NCBI RefSeq assembly: GCF_016597785.1
Contig: NZ_JAENJG010000001.1
Coordinates: 1,612,001 to 1,676,000 of the forward strand
From: Leucobacter sp. L43
GTDB taxonomy: Bacteria > Actinomycetota > Actinomycetes > Actinomycetales > Microbacteriaceae
DNA length: 64,000 nt
Direction of reading: 5' to 3'
Under the pieces are notes generated by a model that was given only the letters and a program-made list of their open reading frames with translations, was not told where the DNA came from and made no database searches. Positions 1 through 8,602 of the stretch are shown here, one piece after another. The first letter of the stretch is position 1, and every line of letters begins with the position of its first letter. The position numbers were made by a program, and so were the translations under genes.

Positions 1-1053
1 GGCGTGCCGTGGCTGGTGTACCCGCTCGTCGCCGTGGGGCTCCTCATCCTCGTCGTAATGCCGCGGCTCACCCGAGTCGTGCCCGCGCCGCTCGTCTCGA
101 TCGTGCTCGTGACTGCCGCCGCACTCGTGTTCGCGATGCAGGTTCCGAACGTCGGCGACCAGGGAGAGCTGCCCCGCAGTCTGCCCGAGCTATTCGTGCC
201 GAACGTTCCGCTGACGTGGGAGACGCTCGCCATCATCGCACCGTACGCGTTGGCGATGGCCCTCGTGGGACTCATGGAATCACTGATGACGGCGAAGCTC
301 GTCGACGACGTGACCGACACGCACTCCAACAAGACGCGCGAATCGTGGGGTCAGGGGATCGCCAACCTCGCGTCCGGCCTCTTCGGCGGCATGGGCGGAT
401 GCGCGATGATCGGGCAGACGATGATCAATGTGAAAGCCTCGGGGGCGCGCACCCGCATCTCGACCTTCTTGGCCGGCGTCTTCCTGCTGATTCTCATCGT
501 GCTGCTCGGCGATCTCGTCGCGATCATTCCGATGGCCGCGCTCGTCGCCGTCATGATCATGGTGTCAGTCGGCACGTTCGACTGGCACTCCATCGCTCCT
601 TCGACGCTGCGTCGCATGCCCAAGAGTGAGACCGCGGTCATGGTCATCACGGTGGCGGTCGTCGTCGCGACGCACAACCTCGCGATCGGCGTGATCGTCG
701 GGGTGCTCGTCGCTGCGATCATGTTCGTGCGCCGCGTGGCGCACCTCGTCAACGTGCAGCGCGAACTCACCTCTGAGAATGGAGTGGCCATCGCTCGTTA
801 CACCGTCGAGGGTCAGCTCCTCTTCGCGTCGAGCAATGACCTCACCACGCTCTTCGAGTACTCCGATGATCCCGAGCGCGTGGTGATCGATCTCTCTCGC
901 TCACACGTTTGGGATGCCTCGACTGTCGCAGCACTCGACGCCATCGAGACGAAATACCGGCAGCACGGCAAGTCGGTGGAGTTCATCGGCATGAACGCCG
1001 AGTCGTCGGCCTTCCACACGCGGCTGAGCGGCGGGCTCGGGCAGAGCCACTGA
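1..1053 (+). CDS. SulP-family anion permease, C-terminal part
   Basis: Secondary anion transporter of the SulP/SLC26 type in the inner membrane. The gene is cut by the left edge of the window: the frame is open at base 1, so the N-terminal half of the membrane domain is missing. About 245 visible residues are strongly hydrophobic with several membrane segments, including the conserved GQGIANLASGLFGGMGGCA stretch. The last 90 residues form a cytosolic STAS domain, marked by VVIDLSRSHVWDASTVAALD. The substrate (sulfate, bicarbonate or another anion) cannot be read from this fragment. It converges on pcaC with a 31-bp gap and is not part of that operon. Confidence 0.88.
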   Translation, partial: GVPWLVYPLVAVGLLILVVMPRLTRVVPAPLVSIVLVTAAALVFAMQVPNVGDQGELPRSLPELFVPNVPLTWETLAIIAPYALAMALVGLMESLMTAKLVDDVTDTHSNKTRESWGQGIANLASGLFGGMGGCAMIGQTMINVKASGARTRISTFLAGVFLLILIVLLGDLVAIIPMAALVAVMIMVSVGTFDWHSIAPSTLRRMPKSETAVMVITVAVVVATHNLAIGVIVGVLVAAIMFVRRVAHLVNVQRELTSENGVAIARYTVEGQLLFASSNDLTTLFEYSDDPERVVIDLSRSHVWDASTVAALDAIETKYRQHGKSVEFIGMNAESSAFHTRLSGGLGQSH

Positions 1054-1084
1054 GTGGATGAGGCTGGTGGGGCGGGGTAGGTAG

Positions 1085-1522
1085 CTACAGGTCCCCGAGC
1101 TCCTCGAGCACCCGCTGCGCGACGCCGAACGCGGAGTTCGCCGCCGGCACCCCGCAGTAGAGCCCGGCCTGCAGAATCACTTCCTTGATCTCGTCGACGG
1201 TGAGCCCGTTGGCGCGCGCCGCGCGCACGTGCATCGCGAGTTCAGCGTCGTGACCGAGCGCGATCAGGGCGGTGAGCACCGCCACGGAGCGCGACCGCCG
1301 GTCGAGCCCTGGCCGCGACCAGATGTCGCCCCACGCGGTGCGCGTGATGAAGTCCTGGAAGTCGGCGGTGAACGGGGTCATCTGCGCATTCGCGCGATCG
1401 ACGTGCGCGTCCGAGAGCACGGCGCGGCGCACGGCCATGCCCTGCTCGAAGCGCCCCGCGTCCGACAGCCCGCCTGCTCCTGCGCCCGCTGATCCGGTCG
1501 CGTCACTCGACTCGGCGTTCAT
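1085..1522 (-). CDS. pcaC: 4-carboxymuconolactone decarboxylase
   Basis: Decarboxylates gamma-carboxymuconolactone to 3-oxoadipate enol-lactone in the protocatechuate branch of the beta-ketoadipate pathway. The 145-residue length fits a stand-alone PcaC. The family core LIALGHDAELAMHVRAARAN lies at about residues 86-105 and CGVPAANSAF near 123-132. The first 20 residues are a low-complexity Gly/Ala/Ser tail. The ATG overlaps the stop codon of pcaD by 4 bp, so it is the last gene of pcaHGBDC and is probably translationally coupled. In many actinobacteria pcaD and pcaC are fused as pcaL; here they are separate. Confidence 0.93.
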   Translation of the reverse strand: MNAESSDATGSAGAGAGGLSDAGRFEQGMAVRRAVLSDAHVDRANAQMTPFTADFQDFITRTAWGDIWSRPGLDRRSRSVAVLTALIALGHDAELAMHVRAARANGLTVDEIKEVILQAGLYCGVPAANSAFGVAQRVLEELGDL

Positions 1523-2319
1523 GCCCGGCCCCCTCCGCTCGCGTCCGCGCCGAAGAACGCGAGGAGCGCCTCCGCGACGGCGGAACCGTTCTCTGCCGGA
1601 GGCTGATGCGCCACGTCCTCGATCATCAGTCTCCGCGCATTCGGGATGCCCGCGACGAGCTCGTCCTGCCGTTCCTCGGGAGCGACCTGGTCCTGGCGGC
1701 CCCCGAGCGCGAGCACCGGGATGCGAATCTCACCGAGCCGGTCTCGCAGGTCGTACGTCGCGAGCGCCTCCGCGCAGCGCGCGTACCCCTCGTCGGAGGT
1801 GTCTTGCAGCGCGTGCAGAATGCGCCCGGTCAGCTCGGGCTCGCGGCTGATCGATTCGGGCGCGAACCACGCCTGCGCGGATGCCGCGATGAGCGCCGAG
1901 GTCGATTGCGTGCGCACCGTGGCCGCACGCGTCTTCCAGTGCTCCGACGAGCCGAGCGATGCGGCCGAGGCGAGACTGGCCGCACGCGTGACGACATCGG
2001 GGTGCCGCAGTGCGAGCGTGAGGGCGAGCGCCCCGCCGATCGAGACCCCAGCGAAGTACGCGGTGCCGATCGTACCCGCCAACTCGCGCACGCGATCTGC
2101 CACGACATCGGCGAGCTCGTCGAGCGTGAACGCGTCCGTGGGCACCGGCGCGACTCCATGGCCGGGCAGGGTGAGCAGCGACACGCGGTATTCCTTCGCG
2201 AGCAGCGGCACGACGGGCTCCCAGATGAGCGGGCCGGTGCCCAGGGAGTGGGCGAGCACGATCAGTGGCGCACCGTCGGCGCCGATCGGTTCGGTGAGTG
2301 CGATTTCTGGGGCGGTCAT
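1519..2319 (-). CDS. pcaD: 3-oxoadipate enol-lactonase
   Basis: Alpha/beta hydrolase that opens 3-oxoadipate enol-lactone to 3-oxoadipate. The nucleophile elbow GVSIGG gives Ser93, the acidic residue is probably Asp210 in GGRQDQVAPEE, and His238 lies in DVAHQPPAE. VLAHSLGTGPLIWEPVVPLL near residue 21 is the oxyanion-hole region typical of PcaD. The 266-residue length fits the family. The ATG overlaps the pcaB stop (ATGA), and the stop overlaps the pcaC start. The next enzymes of the pathway, the CoA transferase PcaIJ and thiolase PcaF, are not in this window. Confidence 0.93.
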   Translation of the reverse strand: MTAPEIALTEPIGADGAPLIVLAHSLGTGPLIWEPVVPLLAKEYRVSLLTLPGHGVAPVPTDAFTLDELADVVADRVRELAGTIGTAYFAGVSIGGALALTLALRHPDVVTRAASLASAASLGSSEHWKTRAATVRTQSTSALIAASAQAWFAPESISREPELTGRILHALQDTSDEGYARCAEALATYDLRDRLGEIRIPVLALGGRQDQVAPEERQDELVAGIPNARRLMIEDVAHQPPAENGSAVAEALLAFFGADASGGGRA

Positions 2320-3794
2320 CCTGGCTCCTCGGTCGGGGCGGGCGCGTCGGCTGCGGGGCGGGCGCCGCCCTCCTGGGCAGCGCCGGGTGCGAGCGCGTGA
2401 TCGACGAGCCCGTGGGCCAGGCCGGTGTACTGCGCAGGATCAGCCAGCTGTGCGATCGTCGGCCCTCCTCGGGCGGCGAGAGCATCGACGAGGCCGGGCT
2501 CGGCGTGCAGCGCGTCGGCGAGCCCCGCCCCGTCCCGCACCCGCGACACGATGTCGCGCACCCGCTCGGCGCCGATGATCGCGCCGAGCACGATCGAGAG
2601 CCGCTCGGCGACGATCAGGCCGTTCGTCATCCCCAGATTGCGTGCGATCGCGTCGGTGTCGACGGCGAGACCCCCGGCGAGCTCGGCGGCATGGGCACTC
2701 GCGCCGAGCGTGACGCGGAGCAGCTCGCGCAGCGTCTGCCACTCGGCGTGCCACGCCCCATCGGGTCGCTCGTCGACGGCGAGCGCCGCAGCGGCGTGCA
2801 GCGTCGCGCCGAGATGAGGTGCGCGGATCGCCGCGGAGCGGATCAGCACGGAATGCGCCGGATTCCGCTTCTGCGGCATCGCTGATGATCCACCTCCGCG
2901 CGACTCCGCGACCTCGCCGATCTCTGTGCGGCTGAGGGTGGCCACATCGGCCGCCAGCACGCCGAGTGCATCGACGCACTGCACGAGTGCGTCGCCCAGC
3001 TCGGTGATCGGCCAGCGCACCGTGTGCCACGGCCCGTCCGGGACCGCGAGCCCGAGCTCTGCGGCGAACGCCGCGGGGAGCTTCCCCGCAGCGCGCACGG
3101 CGCGCTCGTCCGAACCGAGCTCTGCGCGAGCGACGGCGACGTATCCCGCCATCGTCCCGCCCGCCCCGGCGATCTGCACCGGGAGCTCCGACAGCGCGCC
3201 TGACAGACGGTCGGAGGCGCGCCGCACCCCGCGCAGCCACGCGGCGACGCGCAGGCCGAAAGTGGTCGGCACCGCGTGCTGAGTCAGGGTACGGGCGACG
3301 GCGACGCGATCCTGCTCGGTGCTCGCGAGCCGCGCGAGCGCGGTCTCCGTCTGCCGCAACCGCTGCAGCGTCTCCCGGCCTGCCCGGTGCGCGATCAGCA
3401 TCAGCGCGGAGTCGAGCACGTCTTGACTGGTCGCACCGCGGTGCACCCAGTGCCGCAGCTCGGGGGCGGTGCGGTCGCGGAGTTTCGGCACCAATGGGAT
3501 CACGGGGTTGCCGCCGCCCGCGGCCTCCGCCGCGAGCTGCGGCAGCCAGGCGTCGAAGCCCGCGCAGACGTCGCCCGTTCCGCTCCAGCCGAGGGCGGAT
3601 GACAGTTCGGCAGCCTGTGCGCGCGGTGCGACACCGATCTCCGCCCACGCCCGCACCAGTGCGACCTCGGTCGCGACGAGTGCGCCGAGCACCTCCGCAT
3701 CGGCCAGCACGGCGTCGCTTCCCGCGCTCACCGGCGAGAGGAGCCCCGCGTCGAACTCGCGGCGGGGTGCATGTGCGTCCGGATCAGTAGGCAA
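2316..3794 (-). CDS. pcaB: 3-carboxy-cis,cis-muconate cycloisomerase
   Basis: Lyase-superfamily enzyme that cyclises 3-carboxy-cis,cis-muconate to 4-carboxymuconolactone. The superfamily signature GGSSAMPQKRNPAHS lies near residue 300. FDAGLLSPVSAGSDAVLADA near the N-terminus matches PcaB starts. The frame stays open far upstream, but that extension overlaps pcaG and reads as noise. I place the start at TTG 3794, preceded by AAGGAG about 10 nt upstream inside the end of pcaG; this gives 492 residues, slightly longer than usual because of an Ala/Pro/Glu-rich tail. The start is the least certain part. It overlaps pcaG by 11 bp. Confidence 0.9.
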   Translation of the reverse strand: MPTDPDAHAPRREFDAGLLSPVSAGSDAVLADAEVLGALVATEVALVRAWAEIGVAPRAQAAELSSALGWSGTGDVCAGFDAWLPQLAAEAAGGGNPVIPLVPKLRDRTAPELRHWVHRGATSQDVLDSALMLIAHRAGRETLQRLRQTETALARLASTEQDRVAVARTLTQHAVPTTFGLRVAAWLRGVRRASDRLSGALSELPVQIAGAGGTMAGYVAVARAELGSDERAVRAAGKLPAAFAAELGLAVPDGPWHTVRWPITELGDALVQCVDALGVLAADVATLSRTEIGEVAESRGGGSSAMPQKRNPAHSVLIRSAAIRAPHLGATLHAAAALAVDERPDGAWHAEWQTLRELLRVTLGASAHAAELAGGLAVDTDAIARNLGMTNGLIVAERLSIVLGAIIGAERVRDIVSRVRDGAGLADALHAEPGLVDALAARGGPTIAQLADPAQYTGLAHGLVDHALAPGAAQEGGARPAADAPAPTEEPG

Positions 3795-4374
3795 GGAACA
3801 CGGTCTCCTTCGCACCCTGCAGGTGAATGTCATGAGCGAGATGGCCCTCTGGCGTGCGTGCTGCCACGAGCGTACTCCGCTGTTCGGCCGAAAGCACGGA
3901 GAGCAGCGGGTCGGCGTCGAGGCGCGCTGCATCGTCGGGGAGGTAGATCCGCGTGTGCAGCTTGTCGGGCAGACCGCGAGCGAAGACGATCGCCGCGAAG
4001 AACGGCGCCTCGCCCGACGACGACCCGGGGTCGCGGGTCCAGAACTCGAAGCGCCCCTCGTCGTCGGTGAAGGCTCGCCCGAAACCGGTGAACGCATGAT
4101 CGTTGCGGCGCAGCGTGCCTCGAGCTCGCGGCACACTGCCATCCGTATCGGCGGCGAAGATCTCGATCATCGCATCGGGGATCGGGGTGCCGGCCCCGTC
4201 GAAGACGGTTCCTGCCAGCACGATGGCGCCCGGCGAGTGCGGGAAGGCGATCTCGTGCTGCTTCGGGAACGTGGTGCCGTACGCGAAGAACGGGCCGACC
4301 GTCTGGCCCGGGGTCGGGGCGAGCGTCTTCGCGGGCGCGGGCGAGTGCTGCTGGGGCGCGGGCTGCCGGGGCAT
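3784..4374 (-). CDS. pcaG: protocatechuate 3,4-dioxygenase, alpha subunit
   Basis: Non-catalytic alpha subunit of the intradiol dioxygenase that cleaves protocatechuate to 3-carboxy-cis,cis-muconate. The 196-residue length and the motif TPGQTVGPFFAYG near residue 21 are typical of PcaG. The beta-sandwich segment VLAGTVFDGAGTPIPDAMIE corresponds to the same position in PcaH. The Tyr/His iron ligands of the beta subunit are absent, as expected. The ATG overlaps the stop codon of pcaH by 3 bp, so the two subunits are coupled in a fixed ratio. Confidence 0.95.
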   Translation of the reverse strand: MPRQPAPQQHSPAPAKTLAPTPGQTVGPFFAYGTTFPKQHEIAFPHSPGAIVLAGTVFDGAGTPIPDAMIEIFAADTDGSVPRARGTLRRNDHAFTGFGRAFTDDEGRFEFWTRDPGSSSGEAPFFAAIVFARGLPDKLHTRIYLPDDAARLDADPLLSVLSAEQRSTLVAARTPEGHLAHDIHLQGAKETVFLAY

Positions 4375-5192
4375 CAGTGCTCCCCTTCCTCGGGTTCGAA
4401 CCAGGTGGCCTGCGGGCCGTCCAAGACGATGTCGAATCGGTAGCCCATCGAGAACTCCGGCACCGTCAGGTCGTGGTCGTAGACGCCGATGAGCCGATCA
4501 CGGTCCTTCTGCTCGCGGATCGAGTTGTAGATCGGGTCGAGCGCGAACAGCGGGTCGCCCGGAAAGTACATCTGGGTGACGAGGCGCTGCGTGAAGGATC
4601 GGCCGAACACCGAGAAGTGGATGTGCGCCGGCCGCCAGGCGTTCACGTGGTTCTTCCACGGATACGGCCCCGGTTTGATCGTCGTGAACGTGTACTCGCC
4701 GGCTTCGTTCGTGATCGCGCGACCCGCACCCGTGAAGTTCGGATCGAGCGGTGCCGGATGCTGGTCGCGCTGGTGGATGTACCGGCCCGCCGCGTTCGCC
4801 TGCCAGATCTCGATCAGCTGATTCGGCACGGGGCGGCCCCACGCGTCGAGCAACCGTCCGGTGACGGTGATGCGCTCGCCGAGGGGCTCACCCGTGTGGT
4901 GCAGCGTCAGGTCCGATTCGATCGCCGCGACATCGCGCTGCCCATAGGCGGGAGACCACAGTTCGATCGTCTCCGGATCGACGAGCTGCGGGTCCTTGGT
5001 CGGATGCCGCAGCAGGCTTGAACGGTACGGCGGGAAGTCGTACATGGTGCGCGGCAGGTGTTCGCCATCGGCAGCGCGGCGGAAGAAGTCGGCGTGGAGT
5101 GACGCGATCTCCTCCGAGATCTGCTGCTGAGAAGCCTGATCGGGTGCTGCGAGCAGGGCTTCCGGTGCCGGGGCGATGGGGTGCTCGGGCAT
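4374..5192 (-). CDS. pcaH: protocatechuate 3,4-dioxygenase, beta subunit
   Basis: Catalytic Fe(III) subunit of protocatechuate 3,4-dioxygenase and first gene of the operon pcaHGBDC. The intradiol signature runs from ITVTGRLLDAWGRPVPNQLI to IWQANAAGRYIHQRDQHPAP. The iron ligands are probably the Tyr in AGRYIHQ, the Tyr in GPYPWKNH and the two His in RPAHIHFS. At 272 residues it is longer than many PcaH proteins because of an N-terminal extension of about 40 residues rich in Ala, Glu and Gln. GAAGGAGAG stands before the ATG. An operator-like 17-mer lies 71 bp upstream. Confidence 0.96.
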   Translation of the reverse strand: MPEHPIAPAPEALLAAPDQASQQQISEEIASLHADFFRRAADGEHLPRTMYDFPPYRSSLLRHPTKDPQLVDPETIELWSPAYGQRDVAAIESDLTLHHTGEPLGERITVTGRLLDAWGRPVPNQLIEIWQANAAGRYIHQRDQHPAPLDPNFTGAGRAITNEAGEYTFTTIKPGPYPWKNHVNAWRPAHIHFSVFGRSFTQRLVTQMYFPGDPLFALDPIYNSIREQKDRDRLIGVYDHDLTVPEFSMGYRFDIVLDGPQATWFEPEEGEH

Positions 5193-5262
5193 GAGGTGCT
5201 CTCCTTCGAGGTCGTGACCTGCGCATCAGCGTGGCAGCCGAAGACGACGATCGCTCCCGGAG

Positions 5263-5279
5263 TTCTCACTGAGCGGGAA
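5263..5279 (-). promoter_or_regulatory. Putative IclR/PcaR operator before pcaH
   Basis: The + strand reads TTCTCACTGAGCGGGAA, an imperfect inverted repeat. The reverse complement of the site before pobA is TTCTCACTCACTGGGAA, identical at 14 of 17 positions with all differences in the central four bases. It lies between the stop codon of the IclR gene and pcaH, where a pca promoter is needed. That the neighbouring IclR protein binds it is inference. Confidence 0.55.
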
Positions 5280-6044
5280 TCAGATGCTCCGTATCTCGGA
5301 GTGGATCTCCTTCGCCGCCTGCTGCATGAGCCGTGACAGGAGCCGCTCGTCGGCCCGCTCGAGGTGCACCACGACGCCGAGCGCGATCGGGGGCAATCCG
5401 TCGACGCTCGGCAGTGCGACGGCGATCGACACATTGCCGAGAGTCATCTCCTCGCGGGTGCTCCAGTAGCCGCGCGCGCGGCCGGCGGCGAGGTCGGTGC
5501 GGAGCGCGTGCTCGTCGACGATCGAGTGCGTCGTCTCCCGGAGCAGCGGACTCGCGCCGAAGTAGCGCTGCAACCAGGCGTCGTCGCACCCCGAGAGCAG
5601 CGCCTTGCCGACGCCCGTCGTGTGCAGCGGACCCCGCCCGCCCGCACGGCTCACCGTGGGGATCGAACGGCGGCCGGTGACGCGCCCCACGTAGAGCACG
5701 CTCGCGCGCTCCGCCGGCCCATCGAGCACGCCGAGGTGCACGTTCTCGCCCGTCACCTCGTAGAGCCGCATGAGGTGCGGGATCGCGCGTTCGCGCAGGC
5801 GCAGCGCGAGCGGGGAGAGCTCGCCGAGCTCCCACAGCCGCGCACCGACCGCCAGCCGCCGATTCGGCAGGCGCGTGAGCAGACCGCGGTCGACGAGCAT
5901 GGCGACGAGGCGATGGAGCGTCGACGAGGCGAGGCCGGTGCGCTCGACGAGCTGGCCGGCGGAGAGCTCGGGTTCGTCCTCGCTGAAGCACGACAACACC
6001 GCGAGCGCGCGGTCGAGCACGCCAGGCGTCGCCTGCTCCGCCAT
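5280..6044 (-). CDS. IclR-family regulator of the pca/pob genes
   Basis: Transcription factor with an N-terminal winged helix (about residues 10-65: VLDRALAVLSCFSEDEPEL, then the recognition helix around GLASSTLHRLVAMLVD) and a C-terminal IclR effector domain (GPLHTTGVGKALLSG, then EMTLGNVSIAVALPS). The 254-residue length is standard. IclR proteins of the PcaR/PobR/PcaU type sense protocatechuate, 4-hydroxybenzoate or 3-oxoadipate. It sits between pcaHGBDC (downstream, same strand) and pobA (divergent), so it is the obvious local regulator. A strong GAGGAGG precedes the ATG and a TACGCT -10 box lies at 6073-6078. Activator or repressor role is not decidable from sequence. Confidence 0.9.
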   Translation of the reverse strand: MAEQATPGVLDRALAVLSCFSEDEPELSAGQLVERTGLASSTLHRLVAMLVDRGLLTRLPNRRLAVGARLWELGELSPLALRLRERAIPHLMRLYEVTGENVHLGVLDGPAERASVLYVGRVTGRRSIPTVSRAGGRGPLHTTGVGKALLSGCDDAWLQRYFGASPLLRETTHSIVDEHALRTDLAAGRARGYWSTREEMTLGNVSIAVALPSVDGLPPIALGVVVHLERADERLLSRLMQQAAKEIHSEIRSI

Positions 6045-6111
6045 CTCGCCTCCTCGAGTTCACCTCCTGCCGAGCGTAGCGGGCGGGCGGGGTGGGGTAG
6101 GTCCGGCCGGT

Positions 6112-6128
6112 TTCCCAGTGAGTGAGAA
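6112..6128 (+). promoter_or_regulatory. Putative IclR/PcaR operator before pobA
   Basis: TTCCCAGTGAGTGAGAA lies in the divergent gap between the IclR gene and pobA. Its outer arms match the site at 5263 on the opposite strand, and the arms TTCCCA and TGAGAA form an imperfect palindrome. It lies about 34 bp upstream of the -10 box of the regulator gene, so it could serve both autoregulation and pobA control. Confidence 0.5.
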
Positions 6129-6253
6129 AAGTGCGGCCGGGCGGGGCCGATCCCAGCACACTGGTCGCGGATCGCCATGGCTGCACTCGGCACGCGCCGT
6201 TCGCACGCCGCGCGCGATACCGGCGCCCCCTTCGACCCCGCCAAAGGAGACCC

Positions 6254-7432
6254 ATGACCGTCGAGCGCACCCGAGTCGCCATCGTCGGAGCGGGGCCCGC
6301 CGGCCTCCTGCTGTCGCACCTGCTGGCAGCGGCAGGCGTCGAATCCATCGTGGTCGATGCGCGCAGTCGTCAGGAGATCGAGACGACCATCCGCGCAGGC
6401 ATTCTCGAGCAGGGGACGGTCGAGGTGCTCGACGGCATCGAAGGCAGCCGTGCCCGCACCGTCGGGCACCGCCACGACGGCATCGAGCTCCGCTTCGCCG
6501 GCGAGGGCCACCGCATCGATTTCCCGTCACTCGTCGGACGGTCTGTGTGGCTCTATCCGCAGCACGAGGTACTGAAAGACCTCATCGCTGCGCGCCTCGC
6601 CGCCGGGCAAGATCTGCGGTTCAGCGCGAGCGTCACCGCCGTGCACGACGTCGATTCCGAGCCGCGCGTCGTCGCCACGGACGCTGACGGAGCCCCGTTC
6701 GAGATCCGTTGCGACTTCGTCGTCGGCGCTGATGGATCGCGGAGCGTCGTGCGCCCCGCGGTCGCCGGTGACCGCGGGAACGGCGCATTCCGCGAGTATC
6801 CCTTCGCATGGTTCGGTGTGCTGTGCGAGGCGGCGCCGAGCTCGGACGAGTTGATCTACAGCAATGCGCCCGACGGCTTCGCGCTGATCAGTCAGCGGTC
6901 GGAGACGGTGCAGCGCATGTACTTCCAGTGCGACCCGAGCACCGACCCGGACGCGTTCAGCGAGGCCGAGATCTGGGACGCGTTGCAGCGTCGGGTTCCC
7001 GGCACGCGCCTCACCGAGGGTCCAATCTTCCAACGCGACGTGCTGCGCTTCCGCAGCTTCGTCGCCGGCGGGCTGCGGCGCGGTCGCGCTGCGCTCGTGG
7101 GCGACGCCGCGCACACAGTGCCCCCGACTGGGGCCAAGGGCATGAATCTCGCGATCGCGGACGTGCTGCTGCTCGGCGATGCACTGCGGCGTCTCCTCGT
7201 CGAGCACGATGAGCGGGGCATCGACGCGTACGCCGAAACGGCGCTCCGCCGCATCTGGAAGGCCCAGCATTTCTCCTGGTGGATGACGAGCATGCTGCAC
7301 GCGGTGCATGGCGCCGACGCGTTCGACCGCCAGCGGCAGCTCGGAGAACTCAGAGGCGTCATCGAGTCCGAGGCCGGCCAGCGCTTCCTGGCCGAGGCGT
7401 ACACCGGGTGGCCGCTCCCCTCCACGTTCTGA
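6254..7432 (+). CDS. pobA: 4-hydroxybenzoate 3-monooxygenase
   Basis: FAD-dependent aromatic hydroxylase that converts 4-hydroxybenzoate to protocatechuate, feeding the pca operon on the other strand. The start ATG 6254 follows AAAGGAGA and gives 392 residues, the length of known PobA. The FAD Rossmann motif VAIVGAGPAGLLLSHLL is at residues 8-24. FVVGADGSRSVVR near 155 is the DG motif, and GRAALVGDAAHTVPPTGAKG near 275 contains the GD motif. TIRAGILEQGTVEVL near residue 42 is characteristic of PobA rather than other flavoprotein hydroxylases. The frame is open upstream without a plausible start. Confidence 0.95.
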   Translation: MTVERTRVAIVGAGPAGLLLSHLLAAAGVESIVVDARSRQEIETTIRAGILEQGTVEVLDGIEGSRARTVGHRHDGIELRFAGEGHRIDFPSLVGRSVWLYPQHEVLKDLIAARLAAGQDLRFSASVTAVHDVDSEPRVVATDADGAPFEIRCDFVVGADGSRSVVRPAVAGDRGNGAFREYPFAWFGVLCEAAPSSDELIYSNAPDGFALISQRSETVQRMYFQCDPSTDPDAFSEAEIWDALQRRVPGTRLTEGPIFQRDVLRFRSFVAGGLRRGRAALVGDAAHTVPPTGAKGMNLAIADVLLLGDALRRLLVEHDERGIDAYAETALRRIWKAQHFSWWMTSMLHAVHGADAFDRQRQLGELRGVIESEAGQRFLAEAYTGWPLPSTF

Positions 7433-7520
7433 CCGACGAATGTGACGGGCACCGTGTCGAAAAACGCGTACCGGGCAGTCGCTGCGCGCGACATATGAAG
7501 GTTGAGTTATGTCATACGAC

Positions 7521-7526
7521 TACAGT
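7521..7526 (+). promoter_or_regulatory. Candidate -10 box of oleA (near-leaderless)
   Basis: TACAGT (TANNNT type) ends 8 nt before the oleA ATG at 7535. No Shine-Dalgarno sequence precedes that ATG, so transcription probably starts at or just before the start codon. No good -35 box is visible at the usual distance. Confidence 0.4.
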
Positions 7527-7534
7527 TGACCCCA

Positions 7535-8602
7535 ATGAAACCCGAACCTCCGTCGCCGGCCACCGGGTCCGATGCAGACGCCGCGAACAGCAACTCACGA
7601 CATTCGAACGTCGCACTTCTCGGGCTCGCCGAAGCTGTCGCACCGGTCGAGGTGACCTCCCAATCGTTCGACGAACGACTCAGCGACACGCTCAAGAGCC
7701 TGAACCTTCCGCGAGGCCTGCTCCAGCGGGTCGCAGGCGTCTCCGCGAAACGCAATTGGGAACGCCCAACGGATTACATCGAAGGAGCGGCCTCCGCCGG
7801 ACGGCAGGCGCTGGCCGAGTCAGGAATCCCAGCAGAGAAGATCGGGCTTCTGATCAACGCCTCGGTTTCTCGCGAGGCGCTCGAGCCATCCGTCGCGGTC
7901 GCCGTCCACGACAGCATCGGCCTCGGCCCGGCAGCGATGAACTTCGACATCACCAATGCATGCCTGGGATTCGTCAACGGGATCACCGTCGCTGCGAGCA
8001 TGATCGATGCCGGCCAGATCGACTACGCACTCATCGTCGCGGGCGAGGACATGTCGCGGGTGCAAGAGGCCACCGTCGCCCGCTTGAATCGCGACGGCAT
8101 CACTCGCGAAGAGTACCTGAACGAATTCGCGACGCTGACTCTCGGCTCCGGAGCCGCCGCTGCCGTGCTCGGACGAGCGGATCTGCACCCCGAAGGGCAC
8201 CGTATCCATGGTGGAGTCTCCCGCGCAGCGACGTGGAATCACGCGCTCTGCGTTGGCGACTACGAGGGCATGTTCACCGATACGCAAGGGCTGCTCAGCA
8301 ACGGCATGAGACTCATCTCCGACGCCTGGCACGAGGCTCACGAGAACGACTGGGACTGGAAGGACATGGATCATTACATTCCGCACCAGGTCTCGAACGT
8401 CCACGTCGATGCCCTGACGAACGCCATCGACATCGACGAGTCCAGGATCGCCAAGACCTATCCGGAGCTGGGCAATGTGGGCCCGGCCTCCTTGCCGATC
8501 ACCCTCGCCCGCACAGCTCCGAAGATGAAGCCAGGCGACCGCGTTCTCTGCTTGGGAGTCGGATCAGGTCTGAACACTGCAATGGTGGAGATCACCTGGT
8601 GA
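7535..8602 (+). CDS. oleA: OleA, thiolase-like acyl-CoA condensing enzyme
   Basis: Head-to-head Claisen condensation of two fatty acyl-CoAs to a 2-alkyl-3-ketoacid, the first step of long-chain olefin synthesis. The fold is KAS III-like. With the ATG at 7535 (355 residues) the nucleophile in ITNACLGFVNG is Cys143 and the partner-chain base in REALEPS is Glu117. These are the numbers of the same residues in Xanthomonas OleA, which supports this start over the in-frame TTG at 7502. His284 (YIPHQVSN) and Asn314 (GNVGPAS) complete the site. The Glu separates OleA from FabH. The stop overlaps the GTG of oleBC by 4 bp. Confidence 0.9.
   Translation: MKPEPPSPATGSDADAANSNSRHSNVALLGLAEAVAPVEVTSQSFDERLSDTLKSLNLPRGLLQRVAGVSAKRNWERPTDYIEGAASAGRQALAESGIPAEKIGLLINASVSREALEPSVAVAVHDSIGLGPAAMNFDITNACLGFVNGITVAASMIDAGQIDYALIVAGEDMSRVQEATVARLNRDGITREEYLNEFATLTLGSGAAAAVLGRADLHPEGHRIHGGVSRAATWNHALCVGDYEGMFTDTQGLLSNGMRLISDAWHEAHENDWDWKDMDHYIPHQVSNVHVDALTNAIDIDESRIAKTYPELGNVGPASLPITLARTAPKMKPGDRVLCLGVGSGLNTAMVEITW

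Noticed and set aside
3795-4142. Upstream extension of the pcaB frame into pcaG
   Set aside because: The extension is Ser/Arg/Thr-rich shadow sequence. PcaB homology starts at FDAGLLSPV, just after TTG 3794.
7478-7492. Terminator between pobA and oleA (GTCGC-TGCGC-GCGAC)
   Set aside because: Stem of only 5 bp without T-tract; too weak to call.
7279-8598. Upstream extension of the oleBC frame through pobA and oleA
   Set aside because: It overlaps two genes with intact catalytic residues, reads as an Arg/His-rich shadow, and OleB homology begins right after GTG 8599.
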